A stretch of DNA of 64,000 bases from Sulfitobacter brevis. GTDB taxonomy: Bacteria > Pseudomonadota > Alphaproteobacteria > Rhodobacterales > Rhodobacteraceae. The notes under the pieces were generated by a model that saw only the letters and a program-made list of their open reading frames with translations, did not search any database and was not told the DNA's origin. The first letter of the stretch is position 1. Every line of letters starts with the position of its first letter. The DNA is taken from contig NZ_FOMW01000005.1 of assembly GCF_900112755.1 (NCBI RefSeq), positions 124,001 to 188,000 on the forward strand. The letters run 5' to 3'. Below are positions 51,640 to 60,861 of the stretch, in pieces. Position numbers and translations under genes: made by a program.

Positions 51640-54285
51640 GTGAGTGAAGAAAAAGTAACGCCGATGATGGCGCAATATCTCGGTCTGAAAGCGCAGTATG
51701 CGGACGCGTTGCTGTTCTACCGGATGGGCGATTTCTATGAGATGTTCTTTGAGGATGCCGTCGCCGCAGCTGAAGCGCTGGATATTGCGCTGACCAAACG
51801 CGGCAAGCACGAGGGCAACGATATTCCGATGTGTGGCGTACCGGTCCATGCGTCCGAAGGCTACCTTCTGTCGCTGATCCGCAAGGGCTTTCGCGTCGCC
51901 GTTTGCGAGCAGATGGAAAACCCGGCCGAGGCCAAAAAGCGAGGCAATAAGTCAGTCGTCAAACGCGATGTTGTGCGTCTGGTGACCCCCGGCACCCTGA
52001 CCGAAGAGGCGCTGTTGGAAGCACGCCGCCACAACTACCTCGCCGCCTTTGCCCAAGTGCGCGATGCCTGTGCGCTTGCGTGGGTCGATATCTCGACAGG
52101 GGCGTTTCATGTGATGCCCTTGCCGCTTGTGCGGCTCGGACCCGAATTGGCCCGTTTGTCTCCGTCGGAGCTTATCGTACCCGATGCGAAAGAGGGCGAA
52201 TTTCACTACTTAGTCTCTGAATTTGGCCTCGCACTTACGGGGCTCGCACGCTCCGCATTCGACAGCACCAGCGCCGAGAAACGCATCTGCCAACTGTTCG
52301 AGATCGCAACCCTTGATGCTTTTGGTACCTTTAGCCGCGCCGAGGTTTCCGCCATGGGCGCCTTGATCGAATATCTGGAGATCACTCAGAAAGGCAAACT
52401 GCCGCTGCTGCGCCCGCCGGTAAAAGAAGCCGAAGCCCGCACCGTCCAGATCGACGCCGCCACGAGACGCAACCTAGAGTTGACACATTCGCTGAATGGT
52501 GGTCGCGCCGGATCGCTCCTCTCGGTGATGGACCGAACCGCGACGGCCGCAGGTGCACGGCTTTTGGAGCGGCGTATCTCCAGCCCGTCACGCGTCTCTG
52601 AAACGATCAAAGACCGCCTCGACGCGATTAGTTTTTTCCACGAAGCCCCGCAGGTGATGCAAGATGTGCGCGGCTTGCTGCGGCAAATCCCCGATCTTGA
52701 TCGCGCCCTCTCGCGGCTCTCGCTTGATCGCGGGGGTCCGCGCGATCTTGCCGCCATCCGCAATGGCCTGGCGCAAGCGGCAACCCTCAGCCAACGGTTC
52801 ACAGACACCGATCTGCCCATTTTGATCGCTGATGCCCAGTCCGGACTTGATGTCCACGAGATGCTGACCACCCTGCTCGACAATGCCTTGGTCGCGGAGC
52901 CCCCGCTGATGCTGCGCGACGGCGGGTTTGTCGCCCCGCAATATGACGCCGAGCTAGACGAGGCTCGCACCCTTCGCGACGAAGGCCGCAGCGTGATCGC
53001 AAGGATGCAGCAGGAGTTCGTGGCCCAAACAGGCATCACCGCACTGAAAATCAAGCACAACAACGTGCTGGGGTACTTCATAGAAACCACAGCGACGCAT
53101 GCCGAAAAGATGCTTTCGCCTCCGTTTTCTTACACCTTCATTCATCGCCAAACCACCGCCAATCAGGTCCGCTTTACCACCGTCGCGCTGTCGGAAATGG
53201 AGACGAAAATTCTTAATGCGGGCAATCACGCGCTGCAGATTGAAAAGCGGATTTACGAAGAACTCCGCCAAGCTATTCTGGAAGTCGCCGCCGAAATCTC
53301 AGTGACCTCCGCTGGCTTGTCCGAGATCGACCTTGCCACTTCGCTGGCCGAAGTGGCGCAGACCGAAGATTGGGTGCGCCCCGTGGTGGATGACAGCCGG
53401 GCGTTTGAGATCACTGCCGGACGACATCCAGTGGTGGAACGCGCACTTGCGCAGCAAGGCGGATCGGCCTTCATCGCCAACAACTGCGACCTTAGCGCTG
53501 ATGCCACAGCTGCCAATATCTGGCTGCTCACCGGCCCGAACATGGCAGGTAAATCAACCTTCCTGCGTCAGAACGCGCTGATCGCTCTGATGGCACAAAT
53601 CGGCAGCTTTGTGCCCGCATCCCATGCTCATATCGGGCTAATCAGTCAGCTTTTCAGCCGTGTCGGTGCCTCCGATGATCTGGCGCGCGGGCGGTCGACC
53701 TTCATGGTTGAGATGGTCGAAACTGCCGCAATTCTTAACCAAGCTGATGACCGCGCACTGGTTATCCTTGATGAAATTGGCCGTGGTACTGCGACCTATG
53801 ACGGGCTTTCGATCGCCTGGGCGACACTCGAACACCTGCATGACGTCAACCGCGCCCGCGCCCTATTTGCCACCCACTACCACGAGATGACGTCGCTAGC
53901 GGTTAAACTCGACGGGGTCGATAACGCCACCGTCGCCGTCAAGGAGTGGGAAGGTCAGGTCGTTTTCCTGCACGAAGTGCGCAAGGGCGCTGCAGATAGG
54001 TCCTACGGCGTCCAAGTCGCACAGCTGGCTGGCCTGCCGGAAAGCGTCATCGCCCGCGCCCGTGTGGTGCTCGATGCACTGGAGAAAGGCGAGCGCGAAG
54101 GCGGCGCCAAGCAAAAAACGCTGATCGATGACTTACCACTGTTCTCGGCCATCCCGACCCCGCCCCCCGCGCCCGCGGTTAAATCAGCGGTAGAGGAAAG
54201 TCTGAGAGACATCATCCCTGACGAGCTGACCCCGCGCGAGGCCCTCGATCTGATCTATAAACTAAAACAGGCGGCCAAAACCTGA
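51640..54285 (+). CDS. mutS: DNA mismatch repair protein MutS
   Basis: An 881-residue mismatch sensor. MMAQYLGLKAQYADALLFYRMGDFYEMF near the start holds the Phe-X-Glu mismatch-reading motif. Walker A is GPNMAGKSTFLRQ, Walker B VILDEIGRGTATYDG and the ATP site is completed by ATHYHEM. A C-terminal dimerisation tail ends in ALDLIYKLKQAAK. The GTG start follows AAGGGGG. The stop lies inside the loop of a terminator. Confidence 0.97.
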   Translation: MSEEKVTPMMAQYLGLKAQYADALLFYRMGDFYEMFFEDAVAAAEALDIALTKRGKHEGNDIPMCGVPVHASEGYLLSLIRKGFRVAVCEQMENPAEAKKRGNKSVVKRDVVRLVTPGTLTEEALLEARRHNYLAAFAQVRDACALAWVDISTGAFHVMPLPLVRLGPELARLSPSELIVPDAKEGEFHYLVSEFGLALTGLARSAFDSTSAEKRICQLFEIATLDAFGTFSRAEVSAMGALIEYLEITQKGKLPLLRPPVKEAEARTVQIDAATRRNLELTHSLNGGRAGSLLSVMDRTATAAGARLLERRISSPSRVSETIKDRLDAISFFHEAPQVMQDVRGLLRQIPDLDRALSRLSLDRGGPRDLAAIRNGLAQAATLSQRFTDTDLPILIADAQSGLDVHEMLTTLLDNALVAEPPLMLRDGGFVAPQYDAELDEARTLRDEGRSVIARMQQEFVAQTGITALKIKHNNVLGYFIETTATHAEKMLSPPFSYTFIHRQTTANQVRFTTVALSEMETKILNAGNHALQIEKRIYEELRQAILEVAAEISVTSAGLSEIDLATSLAEVAQTEDWVRPVVDDSRAFEITAGRHPVVERALAQQGGSAFIANNCDLSADATAANIWLLTGPNMAGKSTFLRQNALIALMAQIGSFVPASHAHIGLISQLFSRVGASDDLARGRSTFMVEMVETAAILNQADDRALVILDEIGRGTATYDGLSIAWATLEHLHDVNRARALFATHYHEMTSLAVKLDGVDNATVAVKEWEGQVVFLHEVRKGAADRSYGVQVAQLAGLPESVIARARVVLDALEKGEREGGAKQKTLIDDLPLFSAIPTPPPAPAVKSAVEESLRDIIPDELTPREALDLIYKLKQAAKT

Positions 54286-54295
54286 CCGCCTGTTT
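54265..54295 (+). terminator. mutS: mutS terminator overlapping its stop codon
   Basis: AAACAGGCGG and CCGCCTGTTT pair perfectly around an 11-base loop that contains the mutS TGA. The TTT of the stem continues into CATTT. It is a good intrinsic terminator and also faces grpE. Confidence 0.75.
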
Positions 54296-54348
54296 CATTT
54301 GGCAAAGTAAACTCCCGCCGGAGGCATCAAACCTCTAGGGCACAAACT

Positions 54349-54903
54349 TTAGCTTGCGGGCATCGACGATACGCCAACCTGCGCCGGGCGCAGCAGACGG
54401 TCGTGCAACATAAAGCCTTCGGCTGCGACCTGAATGATGTCGCCTGCCTTGGTGCCCGGCACGGGCGCTTCGAACATCGCCTGATGATGCTGCGGATCAA
54501 ACCGGTCCCCGACCTGAGGCGCAATCACCTCCATGCCGTGTTTCTTAAACACGCTGAGCAATTCGCGCATGGTCAGCTCGATGCCTTCCAGCAGCGGGCC
54601 TGAAATGCTGCGCTGCTCTTCGGTCGCTGCCTCAAGGGCGCGTTTCATATTGTCGTAAACCGGCAGCATGTCGCGCGCCAGTTTGGAGCCGCCATAGTTC
54701 TCGGCCTCGCGACGATCCTTATCGGACCGTTTGCGTGCGTTCTCGGCATCGGCCAGCGCCCGCATAAAGCGGTCTTTATACTGGTCACGCTCGACGCGCA
54801 CCTGCTCAAGCTCCAGCTCTTCTTCGTCGATCTCTTCCGCAAAAACATCTGCATCCGCGTCATCGATATCATCGAGAAATTCGTTTTCTTTCGGCTCTGC
54901 CAT
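54349..54903 (-). CDS. grpE: nucleotide exchange factor GrpE
   Basis: A 184-residue cochaperone that releases ADP from DnaK. An acidic N-terminus (DDIDDADADVFAEEIDEEE) leads to the long coiled coil (about 30-100). The C-terminal beta domain has PGTKAGDIIQVAAEGF and the end LRPAQVGVS. It is the second gene of an hrcA-grpE pair. The second of two tandem ATG codons is best placed after AGGTGG. Confidence 0.93.
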   Translation of the reverse strand: MAEPKENEFLDDIDDADADVFAEEIDEEELELEQVRVERDQYKDRFMRALADAENARKRSDKDRREAENYGGSKLARDMLPVYDNMKRALEAATEEQRSISGPLLEGIELTMRELLSVFKKHGMEVIAPQVGDRFDPQHHQAMFEAPVPGTKAGDIIQVAAEGFMLHDRLLRPAQVGVSSMPAS

Positions 54904-54912
54904 CATCCACCT

Positions 54913-55977
54913 CTAGCTCCGGTCGGATACGAGTTTTCCAACCAGTTGTGCCGTGTAATTCACAATCGGCACAATACGTCCATAATTCAGGCGCGTGGGC
55001 CCGATCACTCCGACGGCCCCGATCACCTTACGATCAGCGTTCATATATGGGGAAACGACCAAAGAGGAACCCGAAAGTGAGAAAAGTTTGTTCTCTGAGC
55101 CGATAAAAATGCGCACACCCTCACCACCCTCGGCCAGTTCGAGGAATTCGGCAATATCCCGCTTGCGTTCAAGGTCATCAAACAGCGATCTGATCCGCTC
55201 GAAGTTTTCCGCTTCGCCATCCGCGTTCAGCAGATTTGAGCGTCCCCGCACGATCAGCCGCTCGGGGCTTTCGCCCTCCCCCTGCCACAGAGCCAATCCG
55301 CTCTCGACCAATTGCTGCGCAAGACTGTCGATTTCCTGACGCCGGTTGATGATCTCCTGTGCGATGGTGCGTTGCAATTCGCTGATGGTTTTGCCCTCGA
55401 CCAGCGCGTTCAGAAAGTTCGCCGCCTCGCGCATCGAGCTTGGGGTTTGCCCTGGGGGAGGTGCGAAAAGCCGGTTTTCGACATGGCCGTCCGAGAATAC
55501 CAACACCACCAAGGCGCGGTCTTGGGCCAGTGAGACAAATTCAATATGCTTGATTGGCGCTTCATGCTTTGGCGTCAGCACCAATGAGGCGCCCTGCGTC
55601 ACACCCGAAAGCGCCGATCCAACTCGATCAAGCAGCCCGCCAACGTCACCACCGTTATCCCCCACGATGGAATCAAACTTCTCGCGGTCCTGTTCGGTGG
55701 GTTCGCCAAGCTCGATCATGCCATCAACAAACATCCGCAAGCCCATCTGCGTTGGCACCCGCCCCGCGCTCGCATGCGGCGAGCCGAGCACCCCGAGATA
55801 CTCCAGATCCTGCATCACATTGCGAATCGTCGCCGCGCTCACGCGCTCGCTGAAATCGCGCGTCAATGTGCGCGAGCCAACGGGATCGCCGCTCGCCAGA
55901 TAGCCCTCAACGACCCGGCGAAACACTTCGCGGGACCGCTCGTTCATTTGATTCAGCAGATTGGAGGTCTCGGTCAT
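54913..55977 (-). CDS. hrcA: heat-inducible transcription repressor HrcA
   Basis: A 354-residue repressor of groE-type genes that binds CIRCE operators. The N-terminal winged helix reads VVEGYLASGDPVGSRTLTRDF and the next block AATIRNVMQDLEYLGVL. A GAF-like middle and an IDD domain follow, ending VNYTAQLVGKLVSD. No CIRCE element is present upstream of this operon, so it probably controls genes elsewhere. It starts with ATG at 55977, with a GTG immediately before it. Confidence 0.93.
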   Translation of the reverse strand: MTETSNLLNQMNERSREVFRRVVEGYLASGDPVGSRTLTRDFSERVSAATIRNVMQDLEYLGVLGSPHASAGRVPTQMGLRMFVDGMIELGEPTEQDREKFDSIVGDNGGDVGGLLDRVGSALSGVTQGASLVLTPKHEAPIKHIEFVSLAQDRALVVLVFSDGHVENRLFAPPPGQTPSSMREAANFLNALVEGKTISELQRTIAQEIINRRQEIDSLAQQLVESGLALWQGEGESPERLIVRGRSNLLNADGEAENFERIRSLFDDLERKRDIAEFLELAEGGEGVRIFIGSENKLFSLSGSSLVVSPYMNADRKVIGAVGVIGPTRLNYGRIVPIVNYTAQLVGKLVSDRS

Positions 55978-55998
55978 CACTCACCCTGTTCCACTGCC

Positions 55999-56027
55999 AA
56001 TAGAGGTGCCCCGCCGGCAAACGTCAA
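55999..56027 (-). promoter_or_regulatory. hrcA: hrcA-grpE promoter
   Basis: On the minus strand TTGACG and TCTATT are separated by 17 bases. The expected start is only about 15 bases before the hrcA ATG. It looks like a vegetative promoter; I see no sigma-32 type boxes. Confidence 0.55.
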
Positions 56028-56088
56028 TCGGGGTTGCATCACCGCAGGCAGCAGCGTTATGCCAAAAGTATAGTAAAAAGGATATGTC

Positions 56089-56802
56089 ATGCGCCCCTCC
56101 GGCCGTAAACTCGATGAAATGCGCCCCGTCTCTGTTGAAGTCGGATTTACCCGCCACGCTGAAGGCTCGGCGCTGATCAAGGTCGGCGATACCCATGTTC
56201 TGTGCACCGCTACGATCGAAGATCGCGTGCCGCCGTTCATCAAAGGCTCTGGTCTGGGCTGGGTCACCGCCGAGTATGGCATGTTGCCCCGCGCCACCAA
56301 TACGCGGATGCGTCGTGAGGCCACGACTGGCAAGCAGGGCGGTAGAACTGTTGAAATTCAAAGACTTATTGGTCGGTCCCTGCGTGCGGGTGTTGACCGC
56401 GTCGCATTGGGCGAGCGCCAGATCACAGTCGATTGTGACGTGCTGCAGGCCGATGGCGGCACCCGCTGCGCCTCGATCACCGGCGGCTGGATCGCTCTGC
56501 GCCTTGCGGTGAACAAACTGATGAAAGCGGGCGATGTGATCTCCGACCCGCTTGTAGATCCAGTCGCTGCGGTCAGCTGTGGCATCTATGCCGGCCAACC
56601 CGTGCTGGACCTTGATTACCCCGAGGACTCCGAAGCAGGCGTTGACGGTAACTTTATCATGACCGGCACCCAGAAGCTCATCGAAGTGCAGATGAGCGCC
56701 GAAGGCTCGACCTACTCGCGTGACCAGATGAACCAACTGATGGACCTCGCCGAAAAAGGCGTGCGCGAATTGGTCGAAATTCAGAAATCCGTCACATCAT
56801 GA
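56089..56802 (+). CDS. rph: ribonuclease PH
   Basis: A 237-residue phosphorolytic exonuclease that trims tRNA 3' ends. Conserved parts are [19 protein letters not shown] at the start, [32 protein letters not shown] and [19 protein letters not shown]. It begins an operon with rdgB and hemW. AAAAGGAT precedes the ATG. Divergent from hrcA. Confidence 0.96.
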   Translation: MRPSGRKLDEMRPVSVEVGFTRHAEGSALIKVGDTHVLCTATIEDRVPPFIKGSGLGWVTAEYGMLPRATNTRMRREATTGKQGGRTVEIQRLIGRSLRAGVDRVALGERQITVDCDVLQADGGTRCASITGGWIALRLAVNKLMKAGDVISDPLVDPVAAVSCGIYAGQPVLDLDYPEDSEAGVDGNFIMTGTQKLIEVQMSAEGSTYSRDQMNQLMDLAEKGVRELVEIQKSVTS

Positions 56803-57410
56803 GCCTTAAGTTCAGCGGCGACCGGCTTTTAATTGCCACGCATAATGCGGGCAAGCTTGAGGAAATGGGGCAGTTGTTCCGTCCTCGTGGCATTACGGTA
56901 GTCGGCGCCGCTGAACTTGGGCTGACGGAGCCGGAAGAGACCGAAACGACCTTCGTCGGTAACGCGCGTATCAAAGCACACGCTGCCGCGAAAGCCACGG
57001 GTTTGCCGGCGCTTGCGGATGATTCCGGTATTGAGGTTGATGCGCTTGACGGTGCGCCGGGCGTCTATACTGCTGATTGGGCGGAAACGCCCGAGGGTCG
57101 CGACTTCCTGATGGCGATGAGGAAGACTCACAACCTGATAGCAGCCAGCGACGCCGCCAAGCCATGGCGCGCGCGCTTTTGTGCAACATTGGTGCTGGCA
57201 TGGCCGGACGGGGAGGATGTGGTTGCCGCAGGGACCGTCGAAGGTACCTTGCAATGGCCGATCCGTGGCGCGCAAGGGCACGGCTATGACCCTATGTTCC
57301 AACCTGACGGGTATGACATTACCTTTGCCGAAATGGCGTCAGCCGAAAAGAATCGGATCAGCCATCGCGCTGATGCCTTCGCCAAACTGATCACTGCCTG
57401 CTTTGACTGA
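56799..57410 (+). CDS. rdgB: RdgB/HAM1 family non-canonical purine NTP pyrophosphatase
   Basis: A 203-residue enzyme that hydrolyses ITP, XTP and their deoxy forms to keep inosine out of [54 protein letters not shown] and [18 protein letters not shown] are family blocks. It overlaps rph by four bases (ATGA) and hemW by eight, so all three are coupled. Confidence 0.95.
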   Translation: MSLKFSGDRLLIATHNAGKLEEMGQLFRPRGITVVGAAELGLTEPEETETTFVGNARIKAHAAAKATGLPALADDSGIEVDALDGAPGVYTADWAETPEGRDFLMAMRKTHNLIAASDAAKPWRARFCATLVLAWPDGEDVVAAGTVEGTLQWPIRGAQGHGYDPMFQPDGYDITFAEMASAEKNRISHRADAFAKLITACFD

Positions 57411-58560
57411 GGACTGGCGCAATGGCGGCTTCGGCCTGTATCTGCATTGGCCGTTCTGCGAGTCCAAGTGCCCTTATTGCGACTTCAACTCCCATGTCAG
57501 CCGGAGCATCGACCAAAGCGCATGGCGTGACGCCTACCTGATCGAGCTAGAACGCGCCGCTGCCGAGACGCCTGATCGCGTTCTGAACGCTGTCTTCTTT
57601 GGCGGCGGCACACCTAGTTTGATGGACCCTGATGTCGTGGCCGATGTGATCAGCGCGATCCGCAAGCTTTGGCCCATCGTCAACGACTTGGAAATTACGC
57701 TTGAGGCGAACCCCGGCTCCGTAGAAGCGGGCCGTTTCGCCGCCTTCCGTCAAGCGGGCATCAACAGAGTGTCGATGGGTATTCAGGCACTGAATGATCG
57801 CGACCTTGCCCGCCTTGGTCGCCTCCACACCACAGCAGAAGCATTGGAAGCTTTCGACATCGCCCGCAGTACCTTTGATCGGGTGAGTTTTGATCTGATA
57901 TATGGGCGGCAAGACCAGTCGTTAAGCGATTGGGAAAGCGAGCTGCGACAGGCCCTATCCCTCGCGATAGACCATATTTCAATGTATCAGCTGACGATTG
58001 AACAAGGCACAGCTTTTGGCGATCGGTATGCCCGCGGCAAACTCGGTGGCCTGCCAGATGATGATCTCGGCGCAGATATGTATGCATTAACCCAAGACAT
58101 TGCCGGTGAGATGGGCATGCCCTCCTATGAGGTATCCAATCATGCCCGGGAAGGTGCGCAATCGCGGCACAATCTGATCTACTGGCGTTACGGCGATTAC
58201 ATCGGGATCGGCCCTGGTGCGCATGGTAGGCTCACTTTGAGCGAGAAAAAGTTTTCAACCGAGTGTTTTAGCAATCCGAAGAAATGGCTGGATGGCGCTA
58301 ACTCCGCACAGACCGAAAAGCCCCGCACCCTACTTACCCAGCAAGACCAAGCAACCGAATTTCTGCTAATGGGTCTGCGGCTGAAAGAAGGTGTTGATTT
58401 GGAGCGCTATGCATTGCTCAATGGTGCGCCCGTGACGCAATCGAAGATTGATCATCTAACGGATCTGGGTATGGTGCGCATTGAGGATTCAAAATTAATT
58501 GTTGAGGATCAAGGAGTTATGATCCTCAACGCTGTCATCGAAGCTCTTATTCCTGATTAA
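57403..58560 (+). CDS. hemW: HemW-like radical SAM protein
   Basis: A 385-residue radical SAM protein. The iron-sulfur motif is CESKCPYC (Cys in CxxxCxxC spacing), followed by FGGGTPSLM and LEANPGSVE. The later [22 protein letters not shown] is the HemW mark that separates it from HemN. HemW carries haem for insertion into respiratory proteins, and it is often mislabelled as coproporphyrinogen oxidase. Its TTG start overlaps the end of rdgB. The stop shares TTAA with parB. Confidence 0.93.
   Translation: MTEDWRNGGFGLYLHWPFCESKCPYCDFNSHVSRSIDQSAWRDAYLIELERAAAETPDRVLNAVFFGGGTPSLMDPDVVADVISAIRKLWPIVNDLEITLEANPGSVEAGRFAAFRQAGINRVSMGIQALNDRDLARLGRLHTTAEALEAFDIARSTFDRVSFDLIYGRQDQSLSDWESELRQALSLAIDHISMYQLTIEQGTAFGDRYARGKLGGLPDDDLGADMYALTQDIAGEMGMPSYEVSNHAREGAQSRHNLIYWRYGDYIGIGPGAHGRLTLSEKKFSTECFSNPKKWLDGANSAQTEKPRTLLTQQDQATEFLLMGLRLKEGVDLERYALLNGAPVTQSKIDHLTDLGMVRIEDSKLIVEDQGVMILNAVIEALIPD
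58497..58530 (-). terminator. parB: parAB operon terminator inside hemW
   Basis: On the minus strand GTTGAGGATCA and TGATCCTCAAC pair perfectly for 11 bases around an eight-base loop, followed by AATTAATTTT. It begins 26 bases after the parB stop, in the coding end of the convergent hemW gene. Confidence 0.75.
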
Positions 58561-59450
58561 TTACCGCCGAGCAAACGGCAGAGCGTATCAAGTTCGTCGA
58601 GCGAGCTATAACTCAGTGTCATCTGGCCTGCCTCCTGACCAGGTTTATGATTCAAGAACACTTTTATCCCAAGTGCAGCGCTCAAATCGCCTTCAAGCGC
58701 CTTGGTATCCGCGTCTTTCTCGGACGTATCTTTCGGCTTTGGCTTTTTCGCAGCTTCACCATTGGGTAACTGACGCTTCACCAAGGATTCGGTCGCGCGC
58801 ACAGACAAACCATCGCGTACCACAATTTTTGCGAGTTCAGTCGCATTCTCAGCAGGGATGAGAGCGCGCGCATGGCCAGCCGAAAGATCGCCAGCCCGCA
58901 ACATTTCGATAACAACTTCTGGCAGGTTGAGAAGGCGCAGCAAGTTTGCAATGTGGCTGCGGCTTTTGCCAAGCGCGGTTGCCATGTCTTCTTGAGTATA
59001 GCCATGCTGGTTCATCAATTGGCGATAACCGGCGGCTTCCTCCACGGGGTTCAGGTCTGACCGCTGAATGTTCTCAATGATCGCAACTTCAAGGACTTCG
59101 ATATCTGTAAAATCACGTACGATGACCGGAAGTTCGTGCAATTGCACCATTTGGGCTGCACGCCAGCGGCGCTCGCCCGCGACTATTTCAAAGCTACCGT
59201 CAGCGCGCTTTCGAACAATTAGGGGCTGCAACACCCCCTTCTCCTTGATCGACGCTGCAAGATCGTCGAGGTCTTCTTTTACAAAGCTTTTGCGTGGCTG
59301 GTCGGGATTCGGCGTGATCCGCTCAATCGGAACGAAATGATCAGCGGCGGCAACACCTTGCGCTGCGGCAGCTTCTGTCTCAGTTACATCAGCCATCAGC
59401 GCGGAAAGTCCCCGCCCCAATCCTCTTTTACGTTCATGTTTATCAACCAT
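58557..59450 (-). CDS. parB: chromosome partitioning protein ParB
   Basis: A 297-residue CTPase that loads on parS and spreads. The N-terminus RKRGLGRGLSALMAD is typical. The CTP-binding domain includes ERITPNPDQPRKSF, then the VAGERRWRAAQ block and the helix-turn-helix region (YTQEDMATALGKSRSHIANLLRLL). It ends in a dimerisation domain. Two parS sites lie 1.4 and 3.3 kb upstream. Last gene of the mnmE-mnmG-rsmG-parA-parB group. Confidence 0.97.
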   Translation of the reverse strand: MVDKHERKRGLGRGLSALMADVTETEAAAAQGVAAADHFVPIERITPNPDQPRKSFVKEDLDDLAASIKEKGVLQPLIVRKRADGSFEIVAGERRWRAAQMVQLHELPVIVRDFTDIEVLEVAIIENIQRSDLNPVEEAAGYRQLMNQHGYTQEDMATALGKSRSHIANLLRLLNLPEVVIEMLRAGDLSAGHARALIPAENATELAKIVVRDGLSVRATESLVKRQLPNGEAAKKPKPKDTSEKDADTKALEGDLSAALGIKVFLNHKPGQEAGQMTLSYSSLDELDTLCRLLGGN

Positions 59451-59459
59451 TTCTGCCTC

Positions 59460-60260
59460 TCAAACTCTATTATTCGCAATTAGCTCTTTGGCTAAATCTC
59501 GATACGCCTGCGCCCCTTTCGAGCCGCTATCATACGCCAATACTGGCATGGCAAAGCTCGGCGCTTCGCTTACGCGCACGTTGCGCGGTATGACAGTTTT
59601 AAATACGACATCGCCAAGATTGCTCCGCGCATCGTGTTCGACTTGCTGGGATAGATTATTCCGTCGGTCGTACATCGTCAGAACAACACCCTCGATACGC
59701 AAATCTTTGTTGCCGGTTTGCCGGACTTCACGGATTGTCATCATAAGTTGTGACAAACCTTCTAGCGCAAAAAATTCACTTTGCAGCGGGATGAGCACCG
59801 AGTGTGCTGCAATCATCGCATTCACGGTTAGCAAGTTAAGCGATGGTGGGCAGTCTATCAGGATATAGTCATAGCCATACGCGTCCATTTGCGTCTGCCG
59901 AAGCGCGTCGTGTAGGAGATAACTGCGCTTTTCGTTGGAAATGAGCTCCATATCTGCGGAGCTCAAATCGACCGTTGCTGGCACAATCGAGAGACCCTTT
60001 ATGCTTGTTTCTTGAATGACCTGATTGAGATTAACGTCTTCGAGCAATAATTCGTATGTCGTGTACTCGCGGTCCTCTGCTTCAATTCCCAAACCTGTAG
60101 ACGCGTTCCCTTGTGGATCGAGATCGACCAGCAGCACACGGTTACCGTTCTCCACCAGAGCAGCAGCGAGGTTGATTGATGTCGTCGTTTTGCCCACCCC
60201 GCCTTTTTGGTTCGCCACAGCAATTATTTTGGGTCCCGTCGGACGCGATAGATCAGACAC
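59460..60260 (-). CDS. parA: chromosome partitioning ATPase ParA
   Basis: A 266-residue deviant Walker ATPase. KGGVGKTTTSINLAAAL is the nucleotide loop with the signature Lys, DLDPQGNAST the A' motif and LIDCPPSLNLL Walker B. It moves ParB-parS complexes during segregation. It overlaps the rsmG end by eight bases and precedes parB by nine, forming one operon. Confidence 0.97.
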   Translation of the reverse strand: MSDLSRPTGPKIIAVANQKGGVGKTTTSINLAAALVENGNRVLLVDLDPQGNASTGLGIEAEDREYTTYELLLEDVNLNQVIQETSIKGLSIVPATVDLSSADMELISNEKRSYLLHDALRQTQMDAYGYDYILIDCPPSLNLLTVNAMIAAHSVLIPLQSEFFALEGLSQLMMTIREVRQTGNKDLRIEGVVLTMYDRRNNLSQQVEHDARSNLGDVVFKTVIPRNVRVSEAPSFAMPVLAYDSGSKGAQAYRDLAKELIANNRV

Positions 60261-60861
60261 GAACGATATCCTTAATTTTTAGTATAGCGGCTTCGGAATT
60301 TGTCTGACTTTTAACATCTGTACAGGTGTAGGACCATTGTTCTTGCGCGGCGTCGTGCTCTTTTTGCCAATTCACCCCTTTCGGAAAAATAGCTATTCCA
60401 TCCGGCGTGAGATGTCGGACCGAATAGGATAAGAGCTTTGGTAAGTCCGCAAGCGCACGCGCGGAGAGAACATCCGCGCCAAGCGGGGGCACGTCCTCAA
60501 TACGTTTAGCATGTACAGTCGCCTCAAGTCCTAGCTCGCGAACCGCAGTCCGTAGGAACACTGCTTTACGCTGATCGCTTTCGACCATTGTCATAAGTCC
60601 GGCACGGTCCGTGCTTTGCCAGATAATCGCTACGATAATCGCCGGGAACCCGCCTCCGCTGCCCAGATCCACCCAATGACCCCGGTCAGGTGCGAACGTG
60701 GCAAGTTGCGCAGAATCGAGAATATGGCGATTCCAGACATCATGTACCGATGCGTTGGAGATCAGATTGATCTTCGCAGTCCATTTTTGAACAAGATCGG
60801 AAAACGCGTTTAGTTTGTCGATTGTTTCACGTGAAACATCGAGTTCGCAATCACCACTCAC
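60253..60861 (-). CDS. rsmG: 16S rRNA (guanine-N7) methyltransferase RsmG
   Basis: A 202-residue enzyme that methylates G527 of 16S rRNA. SAM loop [16 protein letters not shown], then [21 protein letters not shown] and the [16 protein letters not shown] segment. An N-terminal DVSRETID is encoded by a perfect parS palindrome. Its ATG overlaps the mnmG stop (ATGA). Confidence 0.96.
   Translation of the reverse strand: MSGDCELDVSRETIDKLNAFSDLVQKWTAKINLISNASVHDVWNRHILDSAQLATFAPDRGHWVDLGSGGGFPAIIVAIIWQSTDRAGLMTMVESDQRKAVFLRTAVRELGLEATVHAKRIEDVPPLGADVLSARALADLPKLLSYSVRHLTPDGIAIFPKGVNWQKEHDAAQEQWSYTCTDVKSQTNSEAAILKIKDIVRV
60823..60838. promoter_or_regulatory. parS site in rsmG
   Basis: The 16-bp perfect palindrome TGTTTCACGTGAAACA matches the universal ParB loading site. 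It is in codons 8-14 of rsmG and shapes the peptide VSRET. Confidence 0.95.

Noticed and set aside
55978-56088. CIRCE operator upstream of hrcA-grpE
   Set aside because: No TTAGCACTC-N9-GAGTGCTAA or near match is present on either strand.
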